A stretch of DNA of 8,990 nucleotides, from contig NVWJ01000010.1 in the NCBI GenBank assembly GCA_002746235.1, positions 70,202 through 79,191 on the forward strand. The letters are read 5' to 3'. Positions 1 through 6,068 of the stretch are shown here, piece by piece (position 1 is the stretch's first letter; every line of letters starts with the position of its first letter). The translations under genes were made by a program, and so were the position numbers. A model generated the notes under the pieces. The model ran no database searches and was not told the DNA's origin. It was given only the letters and a program-made list of their open reading frames with translations. The stretch is from Planctomycetota bacterium (GTDB taxonomy: Bacteria > Planctomycetota > UBA1135).

Positions 1-690
1 ATCCGCGAAACCGGAAAACAGGGCGCGGGTAGCTAAGGAGTCAGGAGCGCGCTCTGGATGCCATTGCACCCCTAACGCGAAGGTTTTTTCAGGGAGTTCG
101 ACGGCCTCTAGGGTGCCATCGTCCGCCCAGGCTGAGGCTCTAAGGGTAGCGCCGGGCTCGATTAAGGCTTGATGATGGAAGCTGGGCACTAAAAAGTCAT
201 CTGCGCCGACCAGCTGTTCGAGCAGGGTTCCCGCACATGGCTTCACCGAATGCTCGATCCCTTTGGTGTGCGCGCTGAAGTTTTCCAGGTGCTGCTCAAA
301 AGGTGCCTCGTAAAGCAAGCCCATCATTTGCATGCCGAAGCACACGCCGAACAACGGCATGTCGCGTTGCAAAGTTCCGCGCACCAACTCCAAATTCATG
401 CTCTGTTGTTCGAGCGGAACCGGTTTGCATTCCTCGGTTGGCGCTGGGCCACCATAGGGGCGCAGGTCGACGTCATCGCCGCCGGTCATTAAAACTCCAT
501 CAAGCCGATCCAAAATCGCATCGACCTCGGCCGGCGGAGCATCGCCGGGAATCAAAATGGGAATCATGCCGGCAGCGCGAATTACTGGCATGTAACTGGT
601 GAACAATTGAAAGCGCCGCTGCCCTTCATACCAAGGGGCATCGAGCAGTTCGACGGTGACCCCAATCAGTGGGTGCGGCGAGTCCATCAT
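1..690 (-). CDS. Peptidase C26 / gamma-glutamyl-GABA hydrolase-like glutamine amidotransferase (3' end outside window)
   Basis: The leftward frame is open from the edge to the start region and gives 230 residues of a class I glutamine amidotransferase fold. The nucleophile elbow GVCFGMQ places the catalytic Cys at residue 117. SFHHQA lies near 170-175 and GVQWHPE gives the catalytic His211 and Glu213. The N-terminal HPLIGVTVE and the DGVLMTGGDDVDLRP loop are typical of the PuuD/peptidase C26 family, which hydrolyses gamma-glutamyl amide bonds, for example gamma-glutamyl-GABA in putrescine breakdown. PuuD of E. coli is about 254 residues, so roughly 20 are missing beyond base 1. Two adjacent ATGs (688-690 and 685-687) are the likely starts; an in-frame ATG at 712-714 is possible but adds residues unlike the family. 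No Shine-Dalgarno is seen. The gene is divergent from the exchanger, and no polyamine genes lie nearby, so the substrate is unknown. Confidence 0.9.
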   Translation of the reverse strand, partial: MMDSPHPLIGVTVELLDAPWYEGQRRFQLFTSYMPVIRAAGMIPILIPGDAPPAEVDAILDRLDGVLMTGGDDVDLRPYGGPAPTEECKPVPLEQQSMNLELVRGTLQRDMPLFGVCFGMQMMGLLYEAPFEQHLENFSAHTKGIEHSVKPCAGTLLEQLVGADDFLVPSFHHQALIEPGATLRASAWADDGTLEAVELPEKTFALGVQWHPERAPDSLATRALFSGFAD

Positions 691-696
691 GGGCCC

Positions 697-704
697 TATA
701 CTAA
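697..704. promoter_or_regulatory. Possible shared bidirectional -10 element between the C26 hydrolase and the exchanger
   Basis: TATACTAA reads as a -10-like TATACT rightward (697-702) and TAGTAT leftward (704-699). The rightward ATG (713) lies 11 bases after the hexamer start-side end at 702, and the leftward ATG (690) lies 9 bases from 699. Either transcript would therefore have almost no leader. No good -35 hexamer is visible at 16-18 bases on either side. This is a sequence-pattern inference only. Confidence 0.35.
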
Positions 705-712
705 GCGTCCGC

Positions 713-1660
713 ATGGCGTACCTGTACCTGCTCCTCGGCCTAGCCGGCCTTCTGATTGGATCCGACCTTGCGGTACGCGGTTCTATTTCCTTGGCGCATC
801 GCTGGGGATGGCCGGGATGGGTGACGGGCCTGCTTCTGCTTGCACTTGGCACCTCGCTGCCAGAGCTATTTATCTGCATTGCGAGCGCGCCGGAACACCC
901 TGGGCTCGCGGTCGGAAACATCTTTGGCTCCAATGCGTTTAATGTTGGCGTGGTGCTTGGCGCCGCCTTGTTGCTGAAAGGGTCCGCCCGATTAGATGTG
1001 CATGCGGTGCGTCTGCCAACCCTCATGCCGCTGGTGTTCGGAAGCCTGCTAGCCTTTGCTCTGATTGGCGCGCCACAGGGCATTTACTTCTTGAGCTTCT
1101 TGTTGCTGGTGGCTTACATAATCATGATCCGCCTGAGTATTGCTTTGCGCGGCGATGATTTACGTGAGGAGGAAGAGGCCGCGCCGACCACGGTGTTTAA
1201 TCTTCCGGTGGCGATTGCATTGACCGCTTCAGGGTTTTTGCTGTTAGCGGTTGCGTCGACCTGGTTCCTGAATGGCGCTTTAGATATCGCCGATCAATTC
1301 GGTTGGAAAGAAGGTTTTGCTGGCTTCATCATCACTGCAATCGGAACTTCGGCGCCGGAGCTTTTCACCTCGGTACGCGCCTTAAAACTAGGACACGCCG
1401 GCGCGGTGTTCGGCAATATTGTTGGCTCCAATGCCTTCAACCTTTTGATCGCTGGCGGTTTCGTGGGTTTACTCGCCGACGTGCAAGTACCGCAAGAAGG
1501 ACTCCGCGCGCAGGTCATCCTCAATATGGTTGCAACCTGCGTTTTGCTGGTCCCCGCAATCCTTACCAATAAGAATCGCGAAATCTCCATCAAAGCTTAT
1601 CAAGGCATGGGTGTCTTGCTGATTGGCGGATATCTCGCCGGTGCTTTGTGGGTGTCATAA
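713..1660 (+). CDS. CaCA-family Na+/Ca2+ exchanger (YrbG-like)
   Basis: This encodes a 315-residue inner-membrane cation/Ca2+ antiporter with about ten hydrophobic segments. It has the duplicated, inverted alpha-repeats that define the family. Alpha-1 has GTSLPE (46-51) and GNIFGSNAFN (68-77); alpha-2 has GTSAPE (211-216) and GNIVGSNAFN (234-243). The two Glu residues and the GSN motifs line the ion site in characterised members. A short acidic cytoplasmic loop (about 146-160, DDLREEEE) separates the halves; it is much shorter than the regulatory loop of animal NCX proteins. The start at 713 is chosen because the first membrane helix begins there (MAYLYLLLGL). An in-frame ATG at 689 would add eight residues and overlap the divergent gene's start. 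Ion preference (Na+, K+ or H+ coupling) cannot be read from the sequence. It is followed by lpxD after 30 bases, probably without functional connection. Confidence 0.9.
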   Translation: MAYLYLLLGLAGLLIGSDLAVRGSISLAHRWGWPGWVTGLLLLALGTSLPELFICIASAPEHPGLAVGNIFGSNAFNVGVVLGAALLLKGSARLDVHAVRLPTLMPLVFGSLLAFALIGAPQGIYFLSFLLLVAYIIMIRLSIALRGDDLREEEEAAPTTVFNLPVAIALTASGFLLLAVASTWFLNGALDIADQFGWKEGFAGFIITAIGTSAPELFTSVRALKLGHAGAVFGNIVGSNAFNLLIAGGFVGLLADVQVPQEGLRAQVILNMVATCVLLVPAILTNKNREISIKAYQGMGVLLIGGYLAGALWVS

Positions 1661-1678
1661 GGAAGTACCTTGAGGCGT

Positions 1679-1684
1679 TAAACT
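1679..1684 (+). promoter_or_regulatory. Possible -10 element immediately upstream of the lpxD-like gene
   Basis: TAAACT lies six bases before the ATG at 1691, and no Shine-Dalgarno is present. The block AACTAAGC closely resembles TACTAAGC before the exchanger start (699-706). A start site 6-8 bases downstream would give a leaderless message. No clear -35 is seen, so this is a weak call. Confidence 0.25.
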
Positions 1685-1690
1685 AAGCAC

Positions 1691-2731
1691 ATGGCCGACG
1701 CATTGACCCACCATCCAGGAACCCCGCTCAACGCAGAGCAAGTTGCCGCTTTGGTCGATGGCACCCTAGAAGGCGCAACCGAGCTTTTCTTCGAGCATGT
1801 GAGCGATTTGGAGTCGGCCATGGCCAATGACGTCGTGTTCTTCCGCGCCGGCTTAAACGAAATGGGCCGTGGTCCAGCCCAGTCGGAACTCGAGGCCTTC
1901 GCAAAAACCGCAGCCGGTTTACTGCTGGTCGAAGAAGGCACCGATGTCGACGGTCGGGTTTGCATCCGCGTGGCCAATCCTGGATTAGCCGCAGCTCAGT
2001 TGGCGCAACATTGGGAGGCTTACATCGCGGAAACTCCTATGGGAGTGCATGCGACGGCGGTGGTTGAAGAAGGTGCCGAGGTCGATATTTCGGCGAGCAT
2101 CGGACCGCATTGTGTGATTGCAGCCGGAGCGGTGATTGGTGCGCATGCGAATTTGGTTTCCGGGGTGCACATCGGCGCGGGCAGTCGGGTGGGAGATGCG
2201 TGCGTTTTGAATCCTGGAGTGGTCATCGGGCCGCGGGTAGATATGGGCAAGCAATGCGTGGTGCAGGCGAATACGGTCATAGGCTCAGCGGGTTTTGGTT
2301 ATGTCTGGAGTGGAAGCGCGCACGTGCATATGCCGCAAATGGGGGGTGTGCAGATTGGAGAACGCGTGGAAATTGGCGCCAACTCGTGCATCGATGCTGG
2401 CACTTTCCGCCCCACGGTCATCGGCGATAACTGCTTGATCGACAACCACGTGCAGATTGGTCACAACTGCAAGCTAGGTAGATTCGTCATCCTTTGCGGC
2501 AAGGTTGGCATCAGCGGCAGCGTAGAAATCGGAGATGGCGCGATCTTCGCCGGATCTTCTGGAGCAGCTGGACATATTTCGATTGGAGCGGGTGCCAAAA
2601 TCGGCGCGAAGGCTGCGGTCACCAGCGACGTCCCTCCCGGAGCAACCTACGCCGGTAACCCTGCTGTGGACTTTGGTTTACATCAGCGTATGCAAGTCAT
2701 GCTGCGGCGCATGGCGCGTCAAAAGAATTAG
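1691..2731 (+). CDS. lpxD: UDP-3-O-acylglucosamine N-acyltransferase (LpxD-like)
   Basis: The 346-residue product matches the LpxD length (341 in E. coli). LpxD N-acylates UDP-3-O-acyl-glucosamine with acyl-ACP, the third step of lipid A synthesis, in the cytoplasm as a trimer. Residues 1-110 form the uridine-binding-type N-domain (LNAEQVAALVDGTLEG, then NDVVFFRA). Residues about 118-318 are a left-handed beta-helix of hexapeptide repeats such as IGPHCVIAAGAVIG. GFGY (201-204) and QIGHNC with His258, matching the E. coli catalytic His239, are family hallmarks. The usual IDRG motif reads IDAG (234-237), and the C-terminal helical tail is short (HQRMQVMLRRMARQKN). LpxA or another hexapeptide acyltransferase is less likely because of the N-domain and the GFGY motif. 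No other lipid A gene is in the window. The gene probably is cotranscribed with, or has its own promoter behind, the exchanger. Confidence 0.88.
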   Translation: MADALTHHPGTPLNAEQVAALVDGTLEGATELFFEHVSDLESAMANDVVFFRAGLNEMGRGPAQSELEAFAKTAAGLLLVEEGTDVDGRVCIRVANPGLAAAQLAQHWEAYIAETPMGVHATAVVEEGAEVDISASIGPHCVIAAGAVIGAHANLVSGVHIGAGSRVGDACVLNPGVVIGPRVDMGKQCVVQANTVIGSAGFGYVWSGSAHVHMPQMGGVQIGERVEIGANSCIDAGTFRPTVIGDNCLIDNHVQIGHNCKLGRFVILCGKVGISGSVEIGDGAIFAGSSGAAGHISIGAGAKIGAKAAVTSDVPPGATYAGNPAVDFGLHQRMQVMLRRMARQKN

Positions 2732-2752
2732 ACTCTTCGTGTCCAGGCGAGA

Positions 2753-2790
2753 AGTTCCAGGAAAAATACGACTTCCTGAAAACTCCTTTT
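2753..2790 (+). terminator. Weak candidate rho-independent terminator after lpxD
   Basis: CAGGAA (2758-2763) pairs with TTCCTG (2773-2778) around a nine-base loop. The flanking AGTT (2753-2756) pairs with AACT (2781-2784) across a small internal bulge. CCTTTT (2785-2790) follows. The stem is AT-rich and the T-run short, so efficiency would be modest. Confidence 0.35.
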
Positions 2791-2867
2791 ACAAATCTAC
2801 TGTTACGTCGCCTATTGAGGCGTAATAAACAGGCCAGCGGCTCCCGGATTCCCGCCATCTCCTCAGT

Positions 2868-3260
2868 ATGTTTTTCCTACACCTACTCGCGCTTGCTGCC
2901 ATGCCTTTGGCACAAGAGCCGACCCACGATTCTCAGTACTTCACTCCCGACTGGATTCCGGGAACCACCGAACTGTATTACGGTCCGAGTTTCTTGGATC
3001 GGAGTTACCCGGAGTCGGTGAACTTTGTGCTGCAAGTCGACCTCGGTTTGGTCGATTTTTATCACCGGCCACTTTCTATGGGTGGCGCTGAACATTTAGG
3101 CGCACTGTTTTTCATCTCGGACGAAGAGGTCCAGCAAGCCGGTTTTCCGTTTAACGTCGAAAATTCGAGTGTTGCCCCAAAGTGCCCGGTACTCAGGCAG
3201 CAAGCTGGAAGTGCAACTGCAGAAGATTCTGCCGGTGTAGGCTCGCGTCGAGAATCTTGA
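2868..3260 (+). CDS. Small secreted protein of unknown function
   Basis: This 130-residue product is not recognised. Residues 1-16 (MFFLHLLALAAMPLAQ) look like a short signal peptide with cleavage possible near LA-QE, which points to export to the periplasm or outside. The mature part is rich in aromatic and acidic residues (for example TELYYGPSF and LVDFYHRPLSM, about 35-66), followed by ALFFISDEEVQQAGFPF. There is no cysteine pair, lipobox or transmembrane segment. No Shine-Dalgarno precedes the ATG. The last 22 codons overlap, antisense, the 3' end of the converging Nudix gene. That tail (from CPVLRQQ) looks less protein-like than the rest. A +1 reading from about 3172 gives a more natural-looking end (SARYSGSKLEVQLQ) stopping at 3240, so a frameshift or an annotation artefact at the C-terminus is possible. 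The gene's reality rests on the signal peptide and composition only. Confidence 0.55.
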   Translation: MFFLHLLALAAMPLAQEPTHDSQYFTPDWIPGTTELYYGPSFLDRSYPESVNFVLQVDLGLVDFYHRPLSMGGAEHLGALFFISDEEVQQAGFPFNVENSSVAPKCPVLRQQAGSATAEDSAGVGSRRES

Positions 3261-3645
3261 GTGCTTGATTGAAGGGGCACCAATCCCATCCGGCAACCAG
3301 CCCGCGCACTTGCGGCTGCACGCTAGGGGAGCTGACTTGCACACCGATCGGCCATTGCACTAGCTGCAAATCACCAATGTTTTGGATCAAACCGGTCGGC
3401 GGCGAAATGAAATCAAAGGCTTGGGTGAGTCCGGTCTCCACCTGCACCTGGCGTAAAGCCGCGTGCCGTAGGTCCTCGTCCCAGTCGACGGGTCCAACTA
3501 CCGGGCGCCACACATTTTCTGCGGTCGGCGCAGCTTGCAGGAGCAGGTATTCTGGGCCACTACCGCTGTAACGGTAGAGGAATACGTGGACCTCATGGCG
3601 CTGGCCAAGGTCGCCAAACTGGGCGGGTGAGAATCTGCGAGACAT
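3193..3645 (-). CDS. Nudix-fold protein with a degenerate Nudix box
   Basis: This encodes 150 residues, a usual size for a single-domain Nudix hydrolase. The strand HEVHVFLYRY (18-27), WRPVVGPV (46-53) and the downstream WPIGVQ and FNQALKIL segments fit the fold. The Nudix box (Gx5Ex7REUxEExGU) spans residues 51-73. G51, E57, R65, E70, G72 and L73 are kept, but the expected Glu at 66 is Gln and that at 69 is Val. In active family members these glutamates bind the catalytic metal, so hydrolysis of a nucleoside-diphosphate-linked substrate may be weakened, altered or lost. The ATG at 3645 is preceded by AGGAAG five bases upstream, an acceptable ribosome binding site. The gene is divergent from folC. 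In some bacteria a Nudix enzyme removes pyrophosphate from dihydroneopterin triphosphate in folate synthesis, so a link to folC is possible, but that is inference. The 3' end overlaps the small secreted ORF on the opposite strand. Confidence 0.8.
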   Translation of the reverse strand: MSRRFSPAQFGDLGQRHEVHVFLYRYSGSGPEYLLLQAAPTAENVWRPVVGPVDWDEDLRHAALRQVQVETGLTQAFDFISPPTGLIQNIGDLQLVQWPIGVQVSSPSVQPQVRGLVAGWDWCPFNQALKILDASLHRQNLLQLHFQLAA

Positions 3646-3655
3646 TAGAACTTCC

Positions 3656-3665
3656 TAGAAGCCTA
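3656..3665. promoter_or_regulatory. Possible overlapping divergent -10 elements between the Nudix gene and folC
   Basis: TAGAAGCCTA reads TAGAAG rightward (3656-3661) and TAGGCT leftward (3665-3660). Only 24 bases separate the two start codons (3645 and 3670). folC has no Shine-Dalgarno, and its ATG lies eight bases after the rightward hexamer. Each hexamer is a weak match to TATAAT, and no -35 is clear. Confidence 0.22.
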
Positions 3666-3669
3666 CCTC

Positions 3670-4890
3670 ATGAATCGGCTCGAAACGCTGTGGACTAAAC
3701 TTTGCGCACGCACCGACTATGAATCCTGTAGTCGTCCGCGGGCCGCGCGTTTCCGCCTGGACACCATTCAGGGCCTCGTAGAACGGCTCGAGAGCGTGCA
3801 TTTGGCGGTTCCGGCGATCCATTTGGCCGGTTCTAAGGGAAAAGGAAGTGTGTGCCATTATTTGGCCAAAGGGCTCTCAGCGATTGGAATACGCACCGGC
3901 CTTTACACCTCTCCGCACCTCAGCGATTGGCGTGAGAGGATTCAGGTCGATGGCCACCCTCTCCCCGACTCTGACCTGGCCGATGCCATCGAACGGGTGC
4001 TCCAAGCATCGGCGGGGGAGGAAACTTTTTTTGATCTACTCACTGCCACCGCCATGGTTGGGTTTCGTAATGCGGGGTGTGAAATCATGATCCTCGAAAC
4101 TGGCTTAGGCGGACGATCCGATTCCACCAATGTGGTGCACCCACTTGCCGCTGCAATATCTGCGATCGAGCTAGAACATACCGATGTCCTCGGCTCCGAC
4201 CTCACCACCATCGCAGGTGAGAAAGCCGGCATCTTCAAATCCGATGCCCTGCTCTTCGCTGGCGCCAACCTCCGGCCAGAAGCACTCGCGGTCCTGCAAT
4301 CCACCGCCGATGCCCTGAGTCAATCACTCCTCATCGCGCCATCGTCCATGCCCGGCTTTCAACACCCGCAGCCGCACATGGAGGCGAACTTCGCATTGGC
4401 CGTCACCATCCTGCGTCATCTTCCGCGCCCCTTCGCCGCTGCCGCCGACATCCTTCCTTCTCTTCCGATGTCCGCTCTGCAAATCCCCGGCCGCCTCGAG
4501 TACCGCACTCTCCCCGACGGCCGCCCGGTTCTTTTCGATGTCGCGCATTCCACCGATTCACTCACTTCGGTCATCCAAACCTTCCGTAGCGCTTACCCCG
4601 ATGCAAAACGTGGCGTCGTCCTTGCTCTGCGCGATGACAAGGATGCGGATTTATTAGCCACACAACTGAGCGCTAATCTTGGTCCACGCCCGGCTTCTGA
4701 AACCTGGTGGACTGCACCTGCCGGCGACCATCCGCGTTCGGCTAACCCGGATACAATCGCCCTTTCCTTCGCTGCCGAAGCCCTCCCGCAACCCGGCTTC
4801 CCCGAAGGCCCCGAGGTTCTCCTCATTACCGGCTCGACTTACTTAGTCGGCGCCCTTCGCCCGCAAACCCAACCGACCGACACCCTCTAA
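3670..4890 (+). CDS. folC: Bifunctional dihydrofolate synthase / folylpolyglutamate synthase
   Basis: The 406-residue product has the full Mur-ligase-like FolC architecture. The P-loop GSKGKGS (54-60) binds ATP, and LYTSPHLSDWRERI (78-91) is the family's folate-loop signature. ETGLGGRSDSTNVV (143-156), ELEHTDVLG (167-175) and GEKAGIFK (183-190) with the Lys that is carbamylated in E. coli (here Lys185) are all present. The C-terminal domain has GRLEYR (274-279), LFDVAHSTDSL (288-298, where most members read GAHN), DDKD (322-325) and TGSTYLVGALRP near the end. FolC adds glutamate to dihydropteroate and to reduced folates in the cytosol. Whether both activities are present cannot be told here. 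No Shine-Dalgarno is visible. The stop TAA (4888-4890) shares its last base with the ispH start, implying translational coupling. A Nudix gene lies divergent upstream. Confidence 0.93.
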   Translation: MNRLETLWTKLCARTDYESCSRPRAARFRLDTIQGLVERLESVHLAVPAIHLAGSKGKGSVCHYLAKGLSAIGIRTGLYTSPHLSDWRERIQVDGHPLPDSDLADAIERVLQASAGEETFFDLLTATAMVGFRNAGCEIMILETGLGGRSDSTNVVHPLAAAISAIELEHTDVLGSDLTTIAGEKAGIFKSDALLFAGANLRPEALAVLQSTADALSQSLLIAPSSMPGFQHPQPHMEANFALAVTILRHLPRPFAAAADILPSLPMSALQIPGRLEYRTLPDGRPVLFDVAHSTDSLTSVIQTFRSAYPDAKRGVVLALRDDKDADLLATQLSANLGPRPASETWWTAPAGDHPRSANPDTIALSFAAEALPQPGFPEGPEVLLITGSTYLVGALRPQTQPTDTL

Positions 4891-4892
4891 TG
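4888..4892 (+). promoter_or_regulatory. TAATG stop/start overlap coupling folC to ispH
   Basis: The folC stop TAA and the ispH start ATG share base 4890. No Shine-Dalgarno precedes the ispH start. Such overlaps usually mean that the downstream gene is translated by ribosomes terminating on the upstream one, giving linked expression. Confidence 0.7.
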
Positions 4893-6047
4893 GCCACCTT
4901 CGACAACACGGAAGTCCGTCAAACTTATCGCAGCACTCTAGTCGAGGAGTTGCGCGAGAGCGGATCGCGTTTGGTGGGGGAGTTGGAGCTCATGTTGCCG
5001 CAGAGTTTTGGATTTTGCTGGGGTGTCGATCGCGCTTTAGCCATGGTGGAAGATGCGCGGCGCGAATACAAAGGTCGCCCGATGTGGTTGATTAGTTCGA
5101 TCATCCACAATCCGCGCGTCAATGCAGATTTGCGTGCGAAGGGCATCGGCTTTCTTAAAGGTAATTTTGCAACCGAAGGTGCACTTGAAAAACTAGGCAG
5201 CAAGGATGTGGTGATTGTTCCCGCGTTTAGTGCCACGGTGGAAGACATGAATGATCTACGCGAGCGCGGCGTGACCATTGTCGACACCACTTGCCCGTGG
5301 GTTATCAAACCGCATAAACGCACGCTGAAATACCTGAAGGAAGGTTTCACCACCGTTATTCACGGCACCGTTGGCCACGAAGAAACTGCTGCTACTTGTT
5401 CGTTGATTGAGAGTGAAGGCGGCCATTACGTGGTGGTTTACAGCATTGAAGAAACCGAGGTCTTGGCTTCCTTTCTCGAAGGTCAATCTGAGGAAGCGGC
5501 TTTGCGTAGTGGAATTCAGGAAGGTAGCTTCTCACCAGGTTTCGATGTTGCCCGCGACCTGAAACAGATTGGAGTCATTAACCAAACCACCATGTTGGCT
5601 AGTGAATCACGCGCCATCGGTGATCGTTTGAAACTTGCGTTGACCCGTCGCGATAATGAAGCTGCGCTAGAGCAAAACTTCCGTGACTTTGACACCATTT
5701 GTCGCGCCACCCAAGACAACCAAGACGCAGCAGCCGCGGTTGCTGATACCCAACCCGACCTTTATCTCGTGGTTGGCGGTTACGACAGCTCCAACACCAA
5801 AAACTTAGCCCGGGTCGGCCGACGTTTAGGTGTCCCAGCCTTCCATATTGAAGGTCCGCATTGCATTGGCGAAAAACTGCAGCACCGTGATCGTACTAGC
5901 GGCGAGATTTTGGAAGAAGGCGATTGGTTGCCATCCAAACGACCGTTACGGGTCGCTTTCACCGCTGGCGCCAGCACCCCGGATGCACTTCTAGGGGAAG
6001 TCATCGAAGGTTTGGTTGCGTTTGCTGGTGAGACTTTGGTGGTTTGA
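4890..6047 (+). CDS. ispH: 4-hydroxy-3-methylbut-2-enyl diphosphate reductase, long plant/cyanobacterial-type
   Basis: IspH makes IPP and DMAPP from HMBPP in the last step of the MEP isoprenoid pathway, using a 4Fe-4S cluster. The three cluster cysteines are Cys43 (FGFCWGVDRA), Cys135 (DTTCPWV) and Cys271 (DTICRATQ). Substrate-pocket motifs are IIHNP (71-75), HGTVGHEET with His163 and the acidic pair after it (158-166), NQTTML (231-236), GGYDSSNT (296-303) and TAGASTPD (358-365). At 385 residues it is longer than the E. coli enzyme (316). It carries the N-terminal extension (about 1-33) and the central insertion (about 195-225) typical of the cyanobacterial/plant group, and FCWGV rather than FCAGV. 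Its start overlaps the folC stop, and a membrane-protein gene follows 21 bases after its end, so all three are probably one operon. A decayed iron-sulfur repair gene lies further downstream. Confidence 0.95.
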   Translation: MATFDNTEVRQTYRSTLVEELRESGSRLVGELELMLPQSFGFCWGVDRALAMVEDARREYKGRPMWLISSIIHNPRVNADLRAKGIGFLKGNFATEGALEKLGSKDVVIVPAFSATVEDMNDLRERGVTIVDTTCPWVIKPHKRTLKYLKEGFTTVIHGTVGHEETAATCSLIESEGGHYVVVYSIEETEVLASFLEGQSEEAALRSGIQEGSFSPGFDVARDLKQIGVINQTTMLASESRAIGDRLKLALTRRDNEAALEQNFRDFDTICRATQDNQDAAAAVADTQPDLYLVVGGYDSSNTKNLARVGRRLGVPAFHIEGPHCIGEKLQHRDRTSGEILEEGDWLPSKRPLRVAFTAGASTPDALLGEVIEGLVAFAGETLVV

Positions 6048-6059
6048 TGCCGCTATGGT

Positions 6060-6064
6060 GGAGG
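6060..6064 (+). promoter_or_regulatory. Strong ribosome binding site deciding the start of the membrane protein
   Basis: GGAGG lies four bases before ATG 6069-6071 and only one base before the in-frame GTG at 6066, so the ATG is the better start. Most other genes in the window lack such a site. Confidence 0.6.
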
Positions 6065-6068
6065 AGTG

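Noticed and set aside
250..602. Rightward open frames of 80-99 codons in the first 600 bases
   Set aside because: They are antisense to the C26 hydrolase, whose leftward frame carries clear catalytic motifs.
656..712. Upstream extension of the exchanger to an ATG at 656
   Set aside because: The added 19 residues (MTPISGCGES...) are hydrophilic, unlike the family, and lie antisense within the start of the C26 hydrolase.
1670..2823. TTGAGGCGT present both before lpxD (1670-1678) and before the small secreted gene (2815-2823) as a possible regulatory repeat
   Set aside because: Only two copies, at different distances from the starts (13 and 45 bases) and with no symmetry; chance cannot be excluded.
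3157..3168. TCGAA-AA-TTCGA inverted repeat as a terminator for the Nudix gene
   Set aside because: The two-base loop is too small, the stem AT-rich, and there is no T-run in the leftward direction.
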